In this document: positions 1 to 8,471 of the stretch, piece by piece
Position numbering within the stretch: position 1 is the first letter of the stretch
Layout of the letters: every line of letters begins with the position of its first letter
NCBI RefSeq assembly: GCF_000585395.1
Contig: NZ_KK073875.1
Coordinates: 845,311-909,310, forward strand
DNA length: 64,000 nt
Reading direction: 5' to 3'
Source: Saccharibacillus sacchari DSM 19268
GTDB lineage: Bacteria > Bacillota > Bacilli > Paenibacillales > Paenibacillaceae
Notes under the pieces: model-generated
The model's input: the letters and a program-made list of their open reading frames with translations, nothing else
What the model was told of the DNA's origin: nothing
Database searches by the model: none
Program-made: the position numbers and the translations under genes

Positions 1-30
1 CCTGAACGTTATCCCCCTGTTCGTTCATGC

Positions 31-897
31 TTATCCGCTCCTTTTCGTCGCGTGCCGTACCGGTACGCGCTCGCTTTTGCCCGCTTTCAGCGTAGCATTG
101 ACCTCTCCGCCGACCATAATGATGATCGAGCTGAGGTACAACCAGGTCAGCAGAATGATGATCCCCCCGAGACTGCCGTACGTTTTCGTGAAATTGCCGA
201 AGTTGTTGACGTAAAACGAAAACGCTAGCGAAGTGACCACCCAACCCAACGTCGCGAATACCGCCCCGGGAATCGCTTCGCGCAGTTTGATCTGCCGGTT
301 CGGCGCGATCCAATACAAAGCGGTGAATACCGCGATCAGCACCACAAGCGGGATGCTGTACTGCAGAAGCCCCCAGACGCGTTCGAATCCCGGCGGGTTG
401 TTCAGCAGTTGATTCAACTGTGCGCCGATCCATCGTCCGAATACGAGCAGCAGGACGCTGACGAGCAGCACGACGCCCAGTACGAGCGTGGACAACAGCG
501 ACACGAGACGGATCTGCCAGAACTTCCGGTTCTCTTCGACGTCGTAGGCTTTATTCAATCCTTTGATCACGGCGTTGATGCCTCTGGAAGCCGTCCACAG
601 CGTCGCGATCATGCCGATCGACAGCAGCGCGCCGCTGCCTTGGGTCACTTCGCTCAAAATCCCTTCCACCGTGTCCATGGCCGCTCCCGGAACCATCTCC
701 CGCGCCAATCGCATCATTTCCTCGATCGACAGATCGACATAGCCGACCAGCGTCACGATGAAAATCAGAAACGGGAAAAAAGACAAAAGCAAATAATAAG
801 CAAGCTGGGCACCGATCCCGCTCACCTCGTCGTCGCGAATGCGCACGAACAGCCGGTAACCGAAATCGAAAGCGTACATGGCGTATTTTCCGATCAT
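31..897 (-). CDS. YihY/BrkB-family inner-membrane protein
   Basis: Integral membrane protein of 288 residues with about six hydrophobic segments. The C-terminal half carries the family signature: residues near 240-260 read YGSLGGIIILLTWLYLSS, followed by GGEVN. Family members were once annotated as RNase BN or virulence factor BrkB, but no enzymatic role is established, so it is best described as a YihY-type membrane protein of unknown transport or envelope function. I start it at ATG 897 because AAGGAG lies 6 nt upstream; a GTG at 924 extends the frame by 9 residues but has no ribosome site. It has no obvious operon partner; the neighbour on the right is divergent. Confidence 0.88.
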   Translation of the reverse strand: MIGKYAMYAFDFGYRLFVRIRDDEVSGIGAQLAYYLLLSFFPFLIFIVTLVGYVDLSIEEMMRLAREMVPGAAMDTVEGILSEVTQGSGALLSIGMIATLWTASRGINAVIKGLNKAYDVEENRKFWQIRLVSLLSTLVLGVVLLVSVLLLVFGRWIGAQLNQLLNNPPGFERVWGLLQYSIPLVVLIAVFTALYWIAPNRQIKLREAIPGAVFATLGWVVTSLAFSFYVNNFGNFTKTYGSLGGIIILLTWLYLSSIIIMVGGEVNATLKAGKSERVPVRHATKRSG

Positions 898-1111
898 AAA
901 TCGCTCCTTATAAGCGCTTTTCACGCGTTATTGGGCCGGATTCGCAGCGAAACCCGTTCTGTTTCGGGCAGATATCGCTTCCTTGCCTACTCGTAGTATA
1001 CCCGTTTTTCCCTCCCCTCTCGCGTCAAGATGGCGGCAGGAAGATTTATGAAGCAAACTTTGCTAAGATAAACAGGTAGATTTTTTCGAAGCCGAAGGAG
1101 GAATACCCGAA

Positions 1112-2062
1112 ATGCCGACGATTTTGACATTGTATGAATTTTCCGATGAACACGCGAAGCAGATCCGGGACATTGCGCCGGACTACGAGCTGAAGACCGT
1201 TCCGATCAAAGAGGTTACCCCCGAACAAATCCGCGAGGCGGACATTTTGGTCGGCTGGAACCGTAAAATGGAGCAAGACGCCGTAGAAAGCGACAAGCTC
1301 AAGTGGGTGCAATCCTGGTCTGCGGGCGTCGATTATTTCCCCATGGATCGTTTTGCCGAGAAAAACGTGCTGCTCACCAACTCCGGCGGCGTGCATGCGA
1401 TTCCGATCTCCGAGCACATCTTCGCGGTACTGCTCTCCATGACCCGCAGCGTTCACCTCAACATCCGCAGCCAAGTCCGCGGTAAATGGGATAAAAGCGG
1501 CACATACGGCGAAGCTGCCGGACGCACGATGGTCATTGTCGGCACGGGTCATATCGGACGCGCCACCGCCAAGCTTGCCAAAGCGTTCGGCATGCACACG
1601 ATCGGCGTTCGCCATTCCGGCCGTCCCGAAGAGTATATCGACGAGATGTACAAAACCGACGGAATCGAAGAAGCGTTCGGCAAAGGTGACGTGATCGTGA
1701 ACATTTTGCCGCTGACCGACGATACCCGCCACTTTTTCAACGCAGACAGCTTCGGTTATATGAAAAAAGGATCGTTGTTTATCAACGTAGGCCGCGGGCC
1801 GAGCGTCGATACGGATGCGCTCGTGGCGGCACTGGATTCAGGCACATTGTCCGGCGCCGCGCTTGACGTGTTCGAGCAGGAACCGCTGCCGGAAGACCAT
1901 CCGCTGTGGAAACGCGAAGATGTCATCATCACGCCGCATGTCGCGGGAAACACGGACCATTACGATGTCCGCGCCACGGAGATCTTTATCGACAATTTGA
2001 AAGCCTTCGTCAAAGGCGAGACGCTGCCGCGCAACCTTGTGGATTACTCGCGTAAATACTGA
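1112..2062 (+). CDS. D-2-hydroxyacid dehydrogenase (NAD-dependent)
   Basis: Cytoplasmic NAD(P)-dependent oxidoreductase of 316 residues, the usual length for the D-isomer-specific 2-hydroxyacid dehydrogenase family. A substrate-binding N-terminal lobe is followed by a Rossmann core with GTGHIGRATAKLA (about 144-156). The catalytic Arg is in NVGRGPSVD, the Glu in FEQEPLPEDHPLW and the His in TPHVAGNT. AAGGAGG sits 9 nt before the ATG. The gene is monocistronic and ends in a strong terminator. The actual 2-keto acid substrate cannot be read from sequence; phosphoglycerate dehydrogenase or glyoxylate/hydroxypyruvate reductase-like activity are both possible. Confidence 0.9.
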   Translation: MPTILTLYEFSDEHAKQIRDIAPDYELKTVPIKEVTPEQIREADILVGWNRKMEQDAVESDKLKWVQSWSAGVDYFPMDRFAEKNVLLTNSGGVHAIPISEHIFAVLLSMTRSVHLNIRSQVRGKWDKSGTYGEAAGRTMVIVGTGHIGRATAKLAKAFGMHTIGVRHSGRPEEYIDEMYKTDGIEEAFGKGDVIVNILPLTDDTRHFFNADSFGYMKKGSLFINVGRGPSVDTDALVAALDSGTLSGAALDVFEQEPLPEDHPLWKREDVIITPHVAGNTDHYDVRATEIFIDNLKAFVKGETLPRNLVDYSRKY

Positions 2063-2090
2063 GGGATAGCAACCCTTATTATAGAAGGAA

Positions 2091-2137
2091 AAAGCACGGA
2101 CATCCGCATGCAAGCGTCGGATGCCGTGCTTTTTTTG
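2091..2137 (+). terminator. Rho-independent terminator after the dehydrogenase
   Basis: AAGCACGG-AC-ATCCG pairs with CGGAT-G-CCGTGCTT around a 10-nt loop and is followed by a run of seven T. It separates the dehydrogenase from the convergent transporter gene. Confidence 0.85.
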
Positions 2138-2156
2138 CGGTGCGGGACTGCCTCGC

Positions 2157-3095
2157 CTATGCCGAATCTCGGGATTCGCTGCGTACTGCTACCGAAGCTT
2201 TGCGTGCGCGCAGCAGCGAACGGATCGATTCCGCGTTCGTCAGCAGCACCCCGATCAAGACGACCAACGAGCCTAACGCCGCATTCCAATGCAGCGGTTC
2301 GCCGTACAGGCGGGCACCGAGCGCCAGCGCGATAAAAGGCGAAATGTACAGCCACGTCGTCGGGAACACCGGATGCGTGCGGGATACCAGCCAATAGAAC
2401 AGCGTATGTCCGGCCATCGAACCGATCAACGTTAGGTAAAGCAGTGAAATCATTGCCTGCGAGAAGTTGCCGATACCGGGAGCTGCTCCCTCGGTCATCA
2501 CCGACAAAAGCAGCAGCATCCAGCCTCCATGCATCATCTGCGCGGCGTTAAGCGAGATCGGCGAAGCTTCGGGCATCTTCTTGCTGGCATGCTTGGCAAG
2601 CAAAGCGCCGCCTGCATAACCGATTTCTCCCGCCACGATGACCAGACCGGCGATCAGCCACATTTGCCCGTGCTGTCCTTCCGTACCCGGCAGCAACAGC
2701 AAAGCAACGCCGGCCGTGCCGATCAGCGTTCCCGTCAACGCGAGCCGGGGAATGCGAATCCGAGACACTCCGGCTTGCAGCAGCAAGATAAAAGCAGGGC
2801 CTGTCGCCGACAACACGGAGGCCAGGCCGGAAGAGATATACTGTTCTGCCCAATATAATGCCGCAAACGTAACGAAGGTAAGGCCGAAGCCGGTAAATAG
2901 CGTTTCTTTGCGCAGCAGCAGCGAAAAACTAATCTTGCGCCGAGCCGCCATCCACAGCATCATCAGCAAGCCTGCCGCGAAAAATCGGATTCCTGCGCCC
3001 AAAAACGGTGGTAAGCCGGCTTCGACGCCAAGCTTGATCGCCAAAAAAGTCGTCCCGAAAATCAGGCACATCGTGACATAGCCGAGAATAATCAT
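2157..3095 (-). CDS. EamA/DMT-family transporter
   Basis: Drug/metabolite transporter superfamily permease of 312 residues with about ten transmembrane helices arranged as two EamA repeats, the usual size for the family. The first repeat opens MIILGYVTMCLIFGTTFLAI; the second contains LYLTLIGSMAGHTLFYWLV and ends with a conserved GSLVVLIGVLLTN helix. The start at 3095 is chosen because AAGGAGGAAG lies just upstream; a longer open frame to 3290 would run into the divergent gene. It is divergent from a MocR-type regulator, a common arrangement in which the regulator controls the transporter. The substrate (amino acid, vitamin or drug) is unknown. Confidence 0.87.
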   Translation of the reverse strand: MIILGYVTMCLIFGTTFLAIKLGVEAGLPPFLGAGIRFFAAGLLMMLWMAARRKISFSLLLRKETLFTGFGLTFVTFAALYWAEQYISSGLASVLSATGPAFILLLQAGVSRIRIPRLALTGTLIGTAGVALLLLPGTEGQHGQMWLIAGLVIVAGEIGYAGGALLAKHASKKMPEASPISLNAAQMMHGGWMLLLLSVMTEGAAPGIGNFSQAMISLLYLTLIGSMAGHTLFYWLVSRTHPVFPTTWLYISPFIALALGARLYGEPLHWNAALGSLVVLIGVLLTNAESIRSLLRARKASVAVRSESRDSA

Positions 3096-3139
3096 CTGTT
3101 CTTCCTCCTTCGTTTGCTTTATTGTAAAGGGGAGTCTAT

Positions 3140-3167
3140 AGAACAGATTGACGAACGCAGAACAGAT
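3140..3167. promoter_or_regulatory. Direct repeat AGAACAGAT x2, candidate MocR operator
   Basis: AGAACAGAT occurs twice (3140-3148 and 3159-3167) with 19 bp from start to start, in the 171-bp space between the divergent transporter and MocR genes. MocR/GabR-type regulators are known to bind direct repeats near their own promoters. TATGAT at 3194-3199 could be a -10 for the regulator; no good -35 accompanies it, as expected for an activator-dependent promoter. Assignment to this regulator is inference. Confidence 0.5.
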
Positions 3168-3266
3168 CAAATTCGCAGCGTCGCAAAATCGGCTATGATG
3201 AGTATACTTTTTTAAAAGGAAACCCAAACTTCGATCCGGCAGATCCGGAAGCAGGGAGAAACGCTC

Positions 3267-4838
3267 ATGGAACATAACTCTTCCGTTCATTCAAATAGAC
3301 GCGATCGCGCGGCGGGCAGCACTTCCGCTCGCGCGAATTCAAGATCGGGACGCTCTGCGGAAGTTCCCGACGGCTTTATGCTGCCGCTCGCCAATTCGTC
3401 CGAACTTGCGGTCGAGCTGCGTATTCGCATTGCGCGCGGCGACTGGATCGAAGGCGAGAAGCTGCCTTCCGTCCGCCGCATGTCGGAAGAAACCGGGCTG
3501 CACCGCTTGACCGTGTATAAAGCATATAACCGTCTCAAGGACGAAGGATTGATCGAATCGCGCGAAAAGTCGGGGTATTATCTGACCGTGCCCCGTCGCC
3601 CTGCGGAAACGGGGTTCGGCAGCGTGCAGCGTTTTCGTTCGCCCGAGCAGTCAGATCCCGAGTCTTCCGGCACGGAAAGCTTAGAAGTTCCGCAGCCGGC
3701 GCTGCTCGGCGAACTGCACAGCGTAGAATGCCGGTATCAGTTCTCGCAAGCGTTGATCGATCCGCTGCTTCTGCCCAACTCGTACTTGTCCGAGGAAGCC
3801 AAGCACGTATTCGATCTGTATCCGCGAGTGCTCGGGACGTATGCGCCTTTGCAGGGCGACGAAGAACTGCTGAACGTGCTGCGCCGCTATATGTCGGAGA
3901 CCTGCGGATTCGTGCCGGAAGGACAGGAACTGCTCGTGACGAGCGGCGGACAGGAAGCGATCCATTTGACCTGCGAAGCGCTGGTTCGGCCCGGCGACGC
4001 CGTGCTGATCGAGCAGCCGAGTTACAGCATCGCCATCGAGATGTTCAAGCACCGCAATGCTCGCCTCGTTCCGGTCGATATTCATCCGGACGGCTATCGG
4101 ATGGACGAGATCGAAGCGCTGATGCGCCGCCATCGTCCCGTTCTGTTCTACTTGAATCCGACGTTCCATAATCCGACCGGATGGTGCGTGCCCGCCGAAC
4201 AGCGCAAACGGCTTGCCGATCTGGCCGAAACGTACAATTGCATTCTGGTCGAGGACGATGCGTTCCGCGACGTGTATTTTGATGCACCGCCGCCTCCCCC
4301 TGTGTATAGCTACGATACGGCGGGCAATACCATTTATATCCGCAGCTTCAGCAAATATGTATTTCCGGGCCTGCGCATCGGCTGTCTCGCTGCACGCGCC
4401 GATCTGATGCGTCGTCTGCTCACAGCCAAAGCACGCAGTACAGGCGGAACGCCGCTGCTGAATCAAAAGGTATTCGCGCATCAGTTCCAATCGGAACGCT
4501 CGCGCCGCCATCTGCATAAATTGCGCACGGCTTTGCAACTGCGCAAGGAAGCGATGGAAAAAGCTTTGGAAGGCTCGGGCTGGACCTGGCATTCGCCGCA
4601 GGGCGGGTTGAATTTGTGGATCAAGTTGCCTGAGGGGATCAGTCCGCAGCGATTGCTGGCCGACGCACTGGGAAGCGGATCGGGCGAGGAAACGATATCG
4701 TTCGTGCCGGGGTCGTTTTTCGATCCGGAGGGCCGGCCCGACCCGCATATTCGGCTGAGCTTCTCGATGTTGAACGAGCGTCGGATCGCGGAAGGTGTGG
4801 CGCTACTGCGAGCGCACGCGGAAAAGCAGGGTTTTTAG
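3267..4838 (+). CDS. MocR-family (GntR-HTH/aminotransferase) transcriptional regulator
   Basis: PLP-dependent regulator of 523 residues. After a basic, serine-rich N-terminal tail (1-36) comes a GntR winged helix (about 40-110) with LPSVRRMSEETGLHRLTVYK, a variable linker to about 150, and a fold-type I aminotransferase domain. The PLP lysine is in RSFSKYVFPGLRIG and the phosphate cup in LVTSGGQEAIHLT. Such proteins sense PLP, an amino acid or GABA through the aminotransferase domain and activate or repress a neighbouring gene, here most probably the divergent DMT transporter. The N-terminal tail is longer than usual; a start at the internal Met 38 (position 3378) is possible but lacks a ribosome site. 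Confidence 0.88.
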   Translation: MEHNSSVHSNRRDRAAGSTSARANSRSGRSAEVPDGFMLPLANSSELAVELRIRIARGDWIEGEKLPSVRRMSEETGLHRLTVYKAYNRLKDEGLIESREKSGYYLTVPRRPAETGFGSVQRFRSPEQSDPESSGTESLEVPQPALLGELHSVECRYQFSQALIDPLLLPNSYLSEEAKHVFDLYPRVLGTYAPLQGDEELLNVLRRYMSETCGFVPEGQELLVTSGGQEAIHLTCEALVRPGDAVLIEQPSYSIAIEMFKHRNARLVPVDIHPDGYRMDEIEALMRRHRPVLFYLNPTFHNPTGWCVPAEQRKRLADLAETYNCILVEDDAFRDVYFDAPPPPPVYSYDTAGNTIYIRSFSKYVFPGLRIGCLAARADLMRRLLTAKARSTGGTPLLNQKVFAHQFQSERSRRHLHKLRTALQLRKEAMEKALEGSGWTWHSPQGGLNLWIKLPEGISPQRLLADALGSGSGEETISFVPGSFFDPEGRPDPHIRLSFSMLNERRIAEGVALLRAHAEKQGF

Positions 4839-4860
4839 TTGGAGGAAGCTCTGGGCGGCT

Positions 4861-4967
4861 GCGGGAGAAATTCGTTCAAGGCGCTGTCTCACTCGGAAAA
4901 GTTGAATTGGATTTAATAATGGATTTTCCGAGTTCAAAGGCGTCTTGACCTGAATTTCTCCCTCCGC
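4861..4967 (+). repeat. Long imperfect hairpin repeat, copy A
   Basis: Begins 22 nt after the MocR stop. The left arm (GCGGGAGAAATTCG, then CACTCGGAAAA) pairs imperfectly with the right arm (TTTTCCGAGTTCAAAGGCG, then GAATTTCTCCCTCCGC) around an AT-rich loop. It is one of four related copies in this window (others at 5093, 44513 and 61842). The core from CTGTCTCACTCGGAAAA to the closing arm is almost identical to the copy at 61842. No coding potential is seen. Likely a structured 3' UTR element or a small non-autonomous (MITE-like) repeat. Confidence 0.8.
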
Positions 4968-5037
4968 CTCTCGCTTCGTCTACAACTAAAATCCTGCTTC
5001 GGTTTGCTCGTACATGTTTGGGATATAGAAATGAAGA

Positions 5038-5065
5038 GAGCGTCCGGGCCTGAGGCCGGACGCTC
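5038..5065. other. Perfect 10-bp hairpin between repeat copies A and D
   Basis: GAGCGTCCGG and CCGGACGCTC form a GC-rich stem with an 8-nt loop. There is no T run on either side, so it is not a canonical terminator. It may still separate the convergent MocR and ABC transcripts. Confidence 0.5.
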
Positions 5066-5092
5066 AACGTGTTGAGAACGTTTAATGTAACT

Positions 5093-5237
5093 GGAAGCGA
5101 GAAGACGGAGAGAGAAATTCAGTGAAGGAACGATAGTGATCGCCTTTGAAATCGAGAAAATTCCACTACAAATTCAATCCTTTTCTCGATTTCAACACGC
5201 GACCGGAACGAATTTCTCTCGGAGTCTTCTCGCTTCC
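5093..5237 (-). repeat. Long imperfect hairpin repeat, copy D (inverted orientation)
   Basis: The most fully paired member of the family. The outer arms GGAAGCGAGAAGAC/GTCTTCTCGCTTCC are perfect over 14 bp, GAGAGAAATTC pairs with GAATTTCTCTC, and the inner stem TTGAAATCGAGAAAA/TTTTCTCGATTTCAA is perfect over 15 bp around a 20-nt loop. On the minus strand it reads in the same order as copy A (GAGAAATTCG arm first), so it lies in sense orientation 86 nt behind the minus-strand ABC transporter gene. Confidence 0.8.
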
Positions 5238-5322
5238 CCCCGCCCAACATAACTTTCGAGGGCAACCTGAGCGGCTGGAGCTGAGGCGGACTCTTTTGTT
5301 ACATCCACGATTAGGCTTCATT

Positions 5323-7152
5323 TTACGAAGCAGGGACAGCCTCCTGTTGCTCGGCTTCGGTTTCTCGGAGTTGGGCTTGGTAGAGGGCGAAGTAGCGGCC
5401 TCGGAGGGTCATGAGTTCGTCGTGGGTTCCGGTCTCGGCGGCGCGGCCTTTTTCCATGACGACGATGCGGTCTGCGCCCTGAATGGTGGAGAGGCGGTGG
5501 GCGATGACGAAGGTAGTGCGGCCTTTTTTCAACTGTTCGAGCGCTTGTTGGACTTTGCGTTCCGATTCGTTGTCGAGGGCGGAGGTCGCTTCATCCAGTA
5601 GAAGAACCGGCGCGTTTCGAAGCAGGGCACGGGCGATGGCGATGCGTTGGCGTTGGCCGCCTGATAGGCGAGCGCCGCGTTCGCCGATCTTGGTATTGAA
5701 GCCTTCCGGGAATTCGCGGATAAAGTCATGGGCTTCGGCCATTTTGGCTGCCCATTCGATCTCCTGCTCGCTGGCTTCCGGCTTTCCGTCGGCGATATTT
5801 TCGCGGATCGTGCCGGAGAATAGATGCGCCTCTTGCGGCACCCAGGCGAAGTGGCTGCGCTGCTGTCCGAGATCCATTTCCCGGGCATCTTGGCCGTTTA
5901 GCAGCATGCGTCCGGCCTGGGGTGGGTACATACCGAGCAGAATCTTGAACAGGGTCGTTTTGCCGCCGCCGCTCTCTCCGACCAACGCGACGGTCTCGCC
6001 TGCTTTTGCCGCGATAGTCACATCCTTCAGTCCTTTGCCTTCGCCGGTTTCTTCGTTTTCCGCGCTATTCTCGTTATCCGTGTCATAGGAGAAACTCAAG
6101 TTTTCCAGACGAAGCTCCTGCAAAGAATCGGCCGGCTGGTTGTCTTCTCGAAGGTTTTTGCTTTCCGCAGGGGCGTCGATGACTTTAAAGATGCGGTCGG
6201 CTGCGCCCAAGCCCTGCTGCATGCCCGCCCACATGCTCGGCAGCACGGTAAACGGCATCACCAAGTAGTTCATAAGCTGAATAAACGCCAACATCGAACC
6301 TACCGTAATATTGCCGATATGAACCAGATAAGCGCCCGCCACGATCGCGCCGACGAACATCAGGTTGCCTGCAAAAGCACTCGCCGACGCGCTGCCGCCT
6401 TGAATCCGCGCGCTTTTCATTTCCCATCCGAAAATTTCGCGGCTGCGTTGAAGAAAAGTAGCGAACGTGCGGCGTTCCATGCCATAAGCTTTAACGACGG
6501 ACGGAGCGCCGAAAACATCCTGCAAATACACGGTAGCTTCCCCGATGGCTTCCTGCTGGCCTGCCGCGCTGCGGCGTATCGCTTTGCCCGTAATGCCGCC
6601 GATCAGGATCATGACGGGTCCCATCGCGAAGCAAAGCAGCGCCATCGGCCAGCTGATCGTTAGCAGATAGATGAATGCGCCGAGCGCAAGCAAAGGATTG
6701 CTGATCAAGCCGAACAGCGTCGTGCCCATCGCTTCGCCGACCGCCTGATTGTCGCTGGTCATCCGTGATAAAAATTCGCCGGAGTGATGCTTGTCCGTGT
6801 ACTTGGCCGGAAGACGAAGGATATGATTCAGCGTATCTTCCCGAAGGTCTTTTCGAATCGAGGCCGAAGCTTTGGTCCGCAAAACCTGATCCGCATAATG
6901 CACGACCACTTCGCCGACCAAGATCCCGCCGCCGATCATGAGCAGCGTCGGCCAGGATTGTTCGGAACCGTAGACGGCCGCATTCGTGACCAGTGCCAAA
7001 AACCAAGCAATGCTTAAGCTAAGACCTATTTTGACCAGCGTAATGACACTAAGCCCTGCATAAAGGCTTTTGTAATGCCGTATGTATGTCGCTAACCGTT
7101 TAAACGTCCCCTTCGATACACCGTCCGCCACTTTGTGAGTCCCTTTTTTCAT
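5323..7152 (-). CDS. ABC exporter, fused permease/ATPase (BmrA/MsbA type)
   Basis: Half-transporter of 609 residues: a six-helix type IV exporter domain (about 30-320) and a nucleotide-binding domain (about 345-595). Walker A is GESGGGKTT, the Q-loop is in FAWVPQEAHLFSGT, the signature is LSGGQRQRIAIARA, Walker B is VLLLDEATSALD and the switch His is in VIAHRLSTIQ. All catalytic residues are present, so it should work as a homodimer exporting a drug, lipid or peptide across the cytoplasmic membrane. An acidic insert lies between the domains (TDNENSAENEETGEGKG). GGGGGAG precedes the ATG. It stands alone and is convergent with the MocR gene across two hairpin repeats. Confidence 0.92.
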   Translation of the reverse strand: MKKGTHKVADGVSKGTFKRLATYIRHYKSLYAGLSVITLVKIGLSLSIAWFLALVTNAAVYGSEQSWPTLLMIGGGILVGEVVVHYADQVLRTKASASIRKDLREDTLNHILRLPAKYTDKHHSGEFLSRMTSDNQAVGEAMGTTLFGLISNPLLALGAFIYLLTISWPMALLCFAMGPVMILIGGITGKAIRRSAAGQQEAIGEATVYLQDVFGAPSVVKAYGMERRTFATFLQRSREIFGWEMKSARIQGGSASASAFAGNLMFVGAIVAGAYLVHIGNITVGSMLAFIQLMNYLVMPFTVLPSMWAGMQQGLGAADRIFKVIDAPAESKNLREDNQPADSLQELRLENLSFSYDTDNENSAENEETGEGKGLKDVTIAAKAGETVALVGESGGGKTTLFKILLGMYPPQAGRMLLNGQDAREMDLGQQRSHFAWVPQEAHLFSGTIRENIADGKPEASEQEIEWAAKMAEAHDFIREFPEGFNTKIGERGARLSGGQRQRIAIARALLRNAPVLLLDEATSALDNESERKVQQALEQLKKGRTTFVIAHRLSTIQGADRIVVMEKGRAAETGTHDELMTLRGRYFALYQAQLRETEAEQQEAVPAS

Positions 7153-7324
7153 TGCGCTCCCCCGCTCTCCTGTTTTGTTGCTGCTATATCCAGTATAAGG
7201 AAAGAAGAAGGATCAGGAATTGGACGCCGGACCGGAATTCTTCTACGTCTCCAGACTGAGCGGGCAAGCACCGGAAGACGTACTCAGGATAAGACATGCT
7301 AAATCCGACTTCCCTTTATCCGCG

Positions 7325-7363
7325 AAAAAAAGCGAAAGACTAAGAGCTATGCTCTGTCTTCCG
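7325..7363 (-). terminator. Rho-independent terminator of the LLM oxidoreductase gene
   Basis: On the minus strand GCGGAAGACAGAGC pairs with GCTCTTAGTCTTTCGC (two small irregularities) and is followed by a run of T. It lies 43 nt after the minus-strand stop at 7406. Confidence 0.8.
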
Positions 7364-7405
7364 CTTATCTTTTATATGCCATCCATTCGGGTCCATATTT
7401 GATTC

Positions 7406-8356
7406 TTATTCATTCAAGCCTGCCGCCTTCGCAATCAAGCGGTACGATTCCAGTCGGTCTTCATAATTCGTAACGGGACAGACGACCATGATTTCATCCG
7501 CTTCATAATCGTCACGAATCTCCAGCAGCCGCTCGCGCACGCGCTGCACATCGCCCACGATCATCGTCATCCGATCATCCTTGCCTTTCAGATCGGGCCG
7601 ACCGACAGACGATTCCGGGAACTGGGCGCGAAAACGCTCGGCCAATGTCAACGCCGCGCTGTCGCTCTCTGCGCAAATAGCATGGACGGCCACGATCACA
7701 TGAGGTTTCTCGCGCACAGCCGAAGGCTGGAACGCCTCCCGATACGTTCGCACGATCTCCGGCCCGTCGCTGCTACTCATAAACTGGCCGAACGCATAAT
7801 AAGAGCCGCATGCCGCCGCCATACTTGCACTCTTCGTGTTTGTGCCCAGCATCCATAACTCCGGGGGTTGCTTGGGCGTTGGACGCGCTCGCACCGACTC
7901 GCCGTCGTACCGATAGCTGCCGTCCATCAACTCGCAAAGCTGGTGCACTTTATCCGGCATCTCCCCTACATGCGCCAGGAAATTGCCGCTGAGCGCCATC
8001 GTCGTATGCGCATCGCCGCCGGGCGCCCGACCGATGCCGAGATCGATCCGCCCCGGATACAAGGCAGCCAGCAAATTGAAGCACTCGGCCACTTTGAGCG
8101 GGCTGTAATGCGGCAGCAGCACGGCACCGGCTCCGATCCGAATCCGGCTCGTGCGCGCTCCGATATGCGCCAACATTACTTCGGGTGCGGTACAAGCGAG
8201 CGAATCCATCCCATGATGCTCGGACAACCAATACCGGCCGTATCCCCACTCTTCCGCGCTGCTCGCCAGCCTTGCCGATTGGCTCAACGCTTCTTCGTCC
8301 GAGACTTGATCGAACCTTGGCGACATATCCAGGATTCCCAATGCCAATTTCGTCAT
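7406..8356 (-). CDS. LLM-class flavin-dependent oxidoreductase (MsnO8-like)
   Basis: Bacterial luciferase-like monooxygenase of 316 residues, within the normal 310-340 range. Diagnostic features are the N-terminal SARLASSAEEWGYGRYWLSE, then EHHG, the TSRIRIGAGAVLLPHYSPLK strand, and IDLGIGRAPGGD; this pattern fits the alkanal monooxygenase-like MsnO8 subgroup. It would use FMNH2 from a separate reductase and oxygen to oxidise an organic substrate in the cytoplasm. AAGGGG lies upstream of the ATG. No reductase or sulfonate-transport genes are nearby, so the substrate remains open. Confidence 0.88.
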   Translation of the reverse strand: MTKLALGILDMSPRFDQVSDEEALSQSARLASSAEEWGYGRYWLSEHHGMDSLACTAPEVMLAHIGARTSRIRIGAGAVLLPHYSPLKVAECFNLLAALYPGRIDLGIGRAPGGDAHTTMALSGNFLAHVGEMPDKVHQLCELMDGSYRYDGESVRARPTPKQPPELWMLGTNTKSASMAAACGSYYAFGQFMSSSDGPEIVRTYREAFQPSAVREKPHVIVAVHAICAESDSAALTLAERFRAQFPESSVGRPDLKGKDDRMTMIVGDVQRVRERLLEIRDDYEADEIMVVCPVTNYEDRLESYRLIAKAAGLNE

Positions 8357-8471
8357 GATGACTTACCCCTTCCCTGGCGCCCGGGTTTCCCCGATTCGCC
8401 GCGGTGCTTCCATCATTTTAATGCCTGTTTCTTTTGACGTAAAATTCTTGTTTTTGTTGCGCGAAGCAAGC

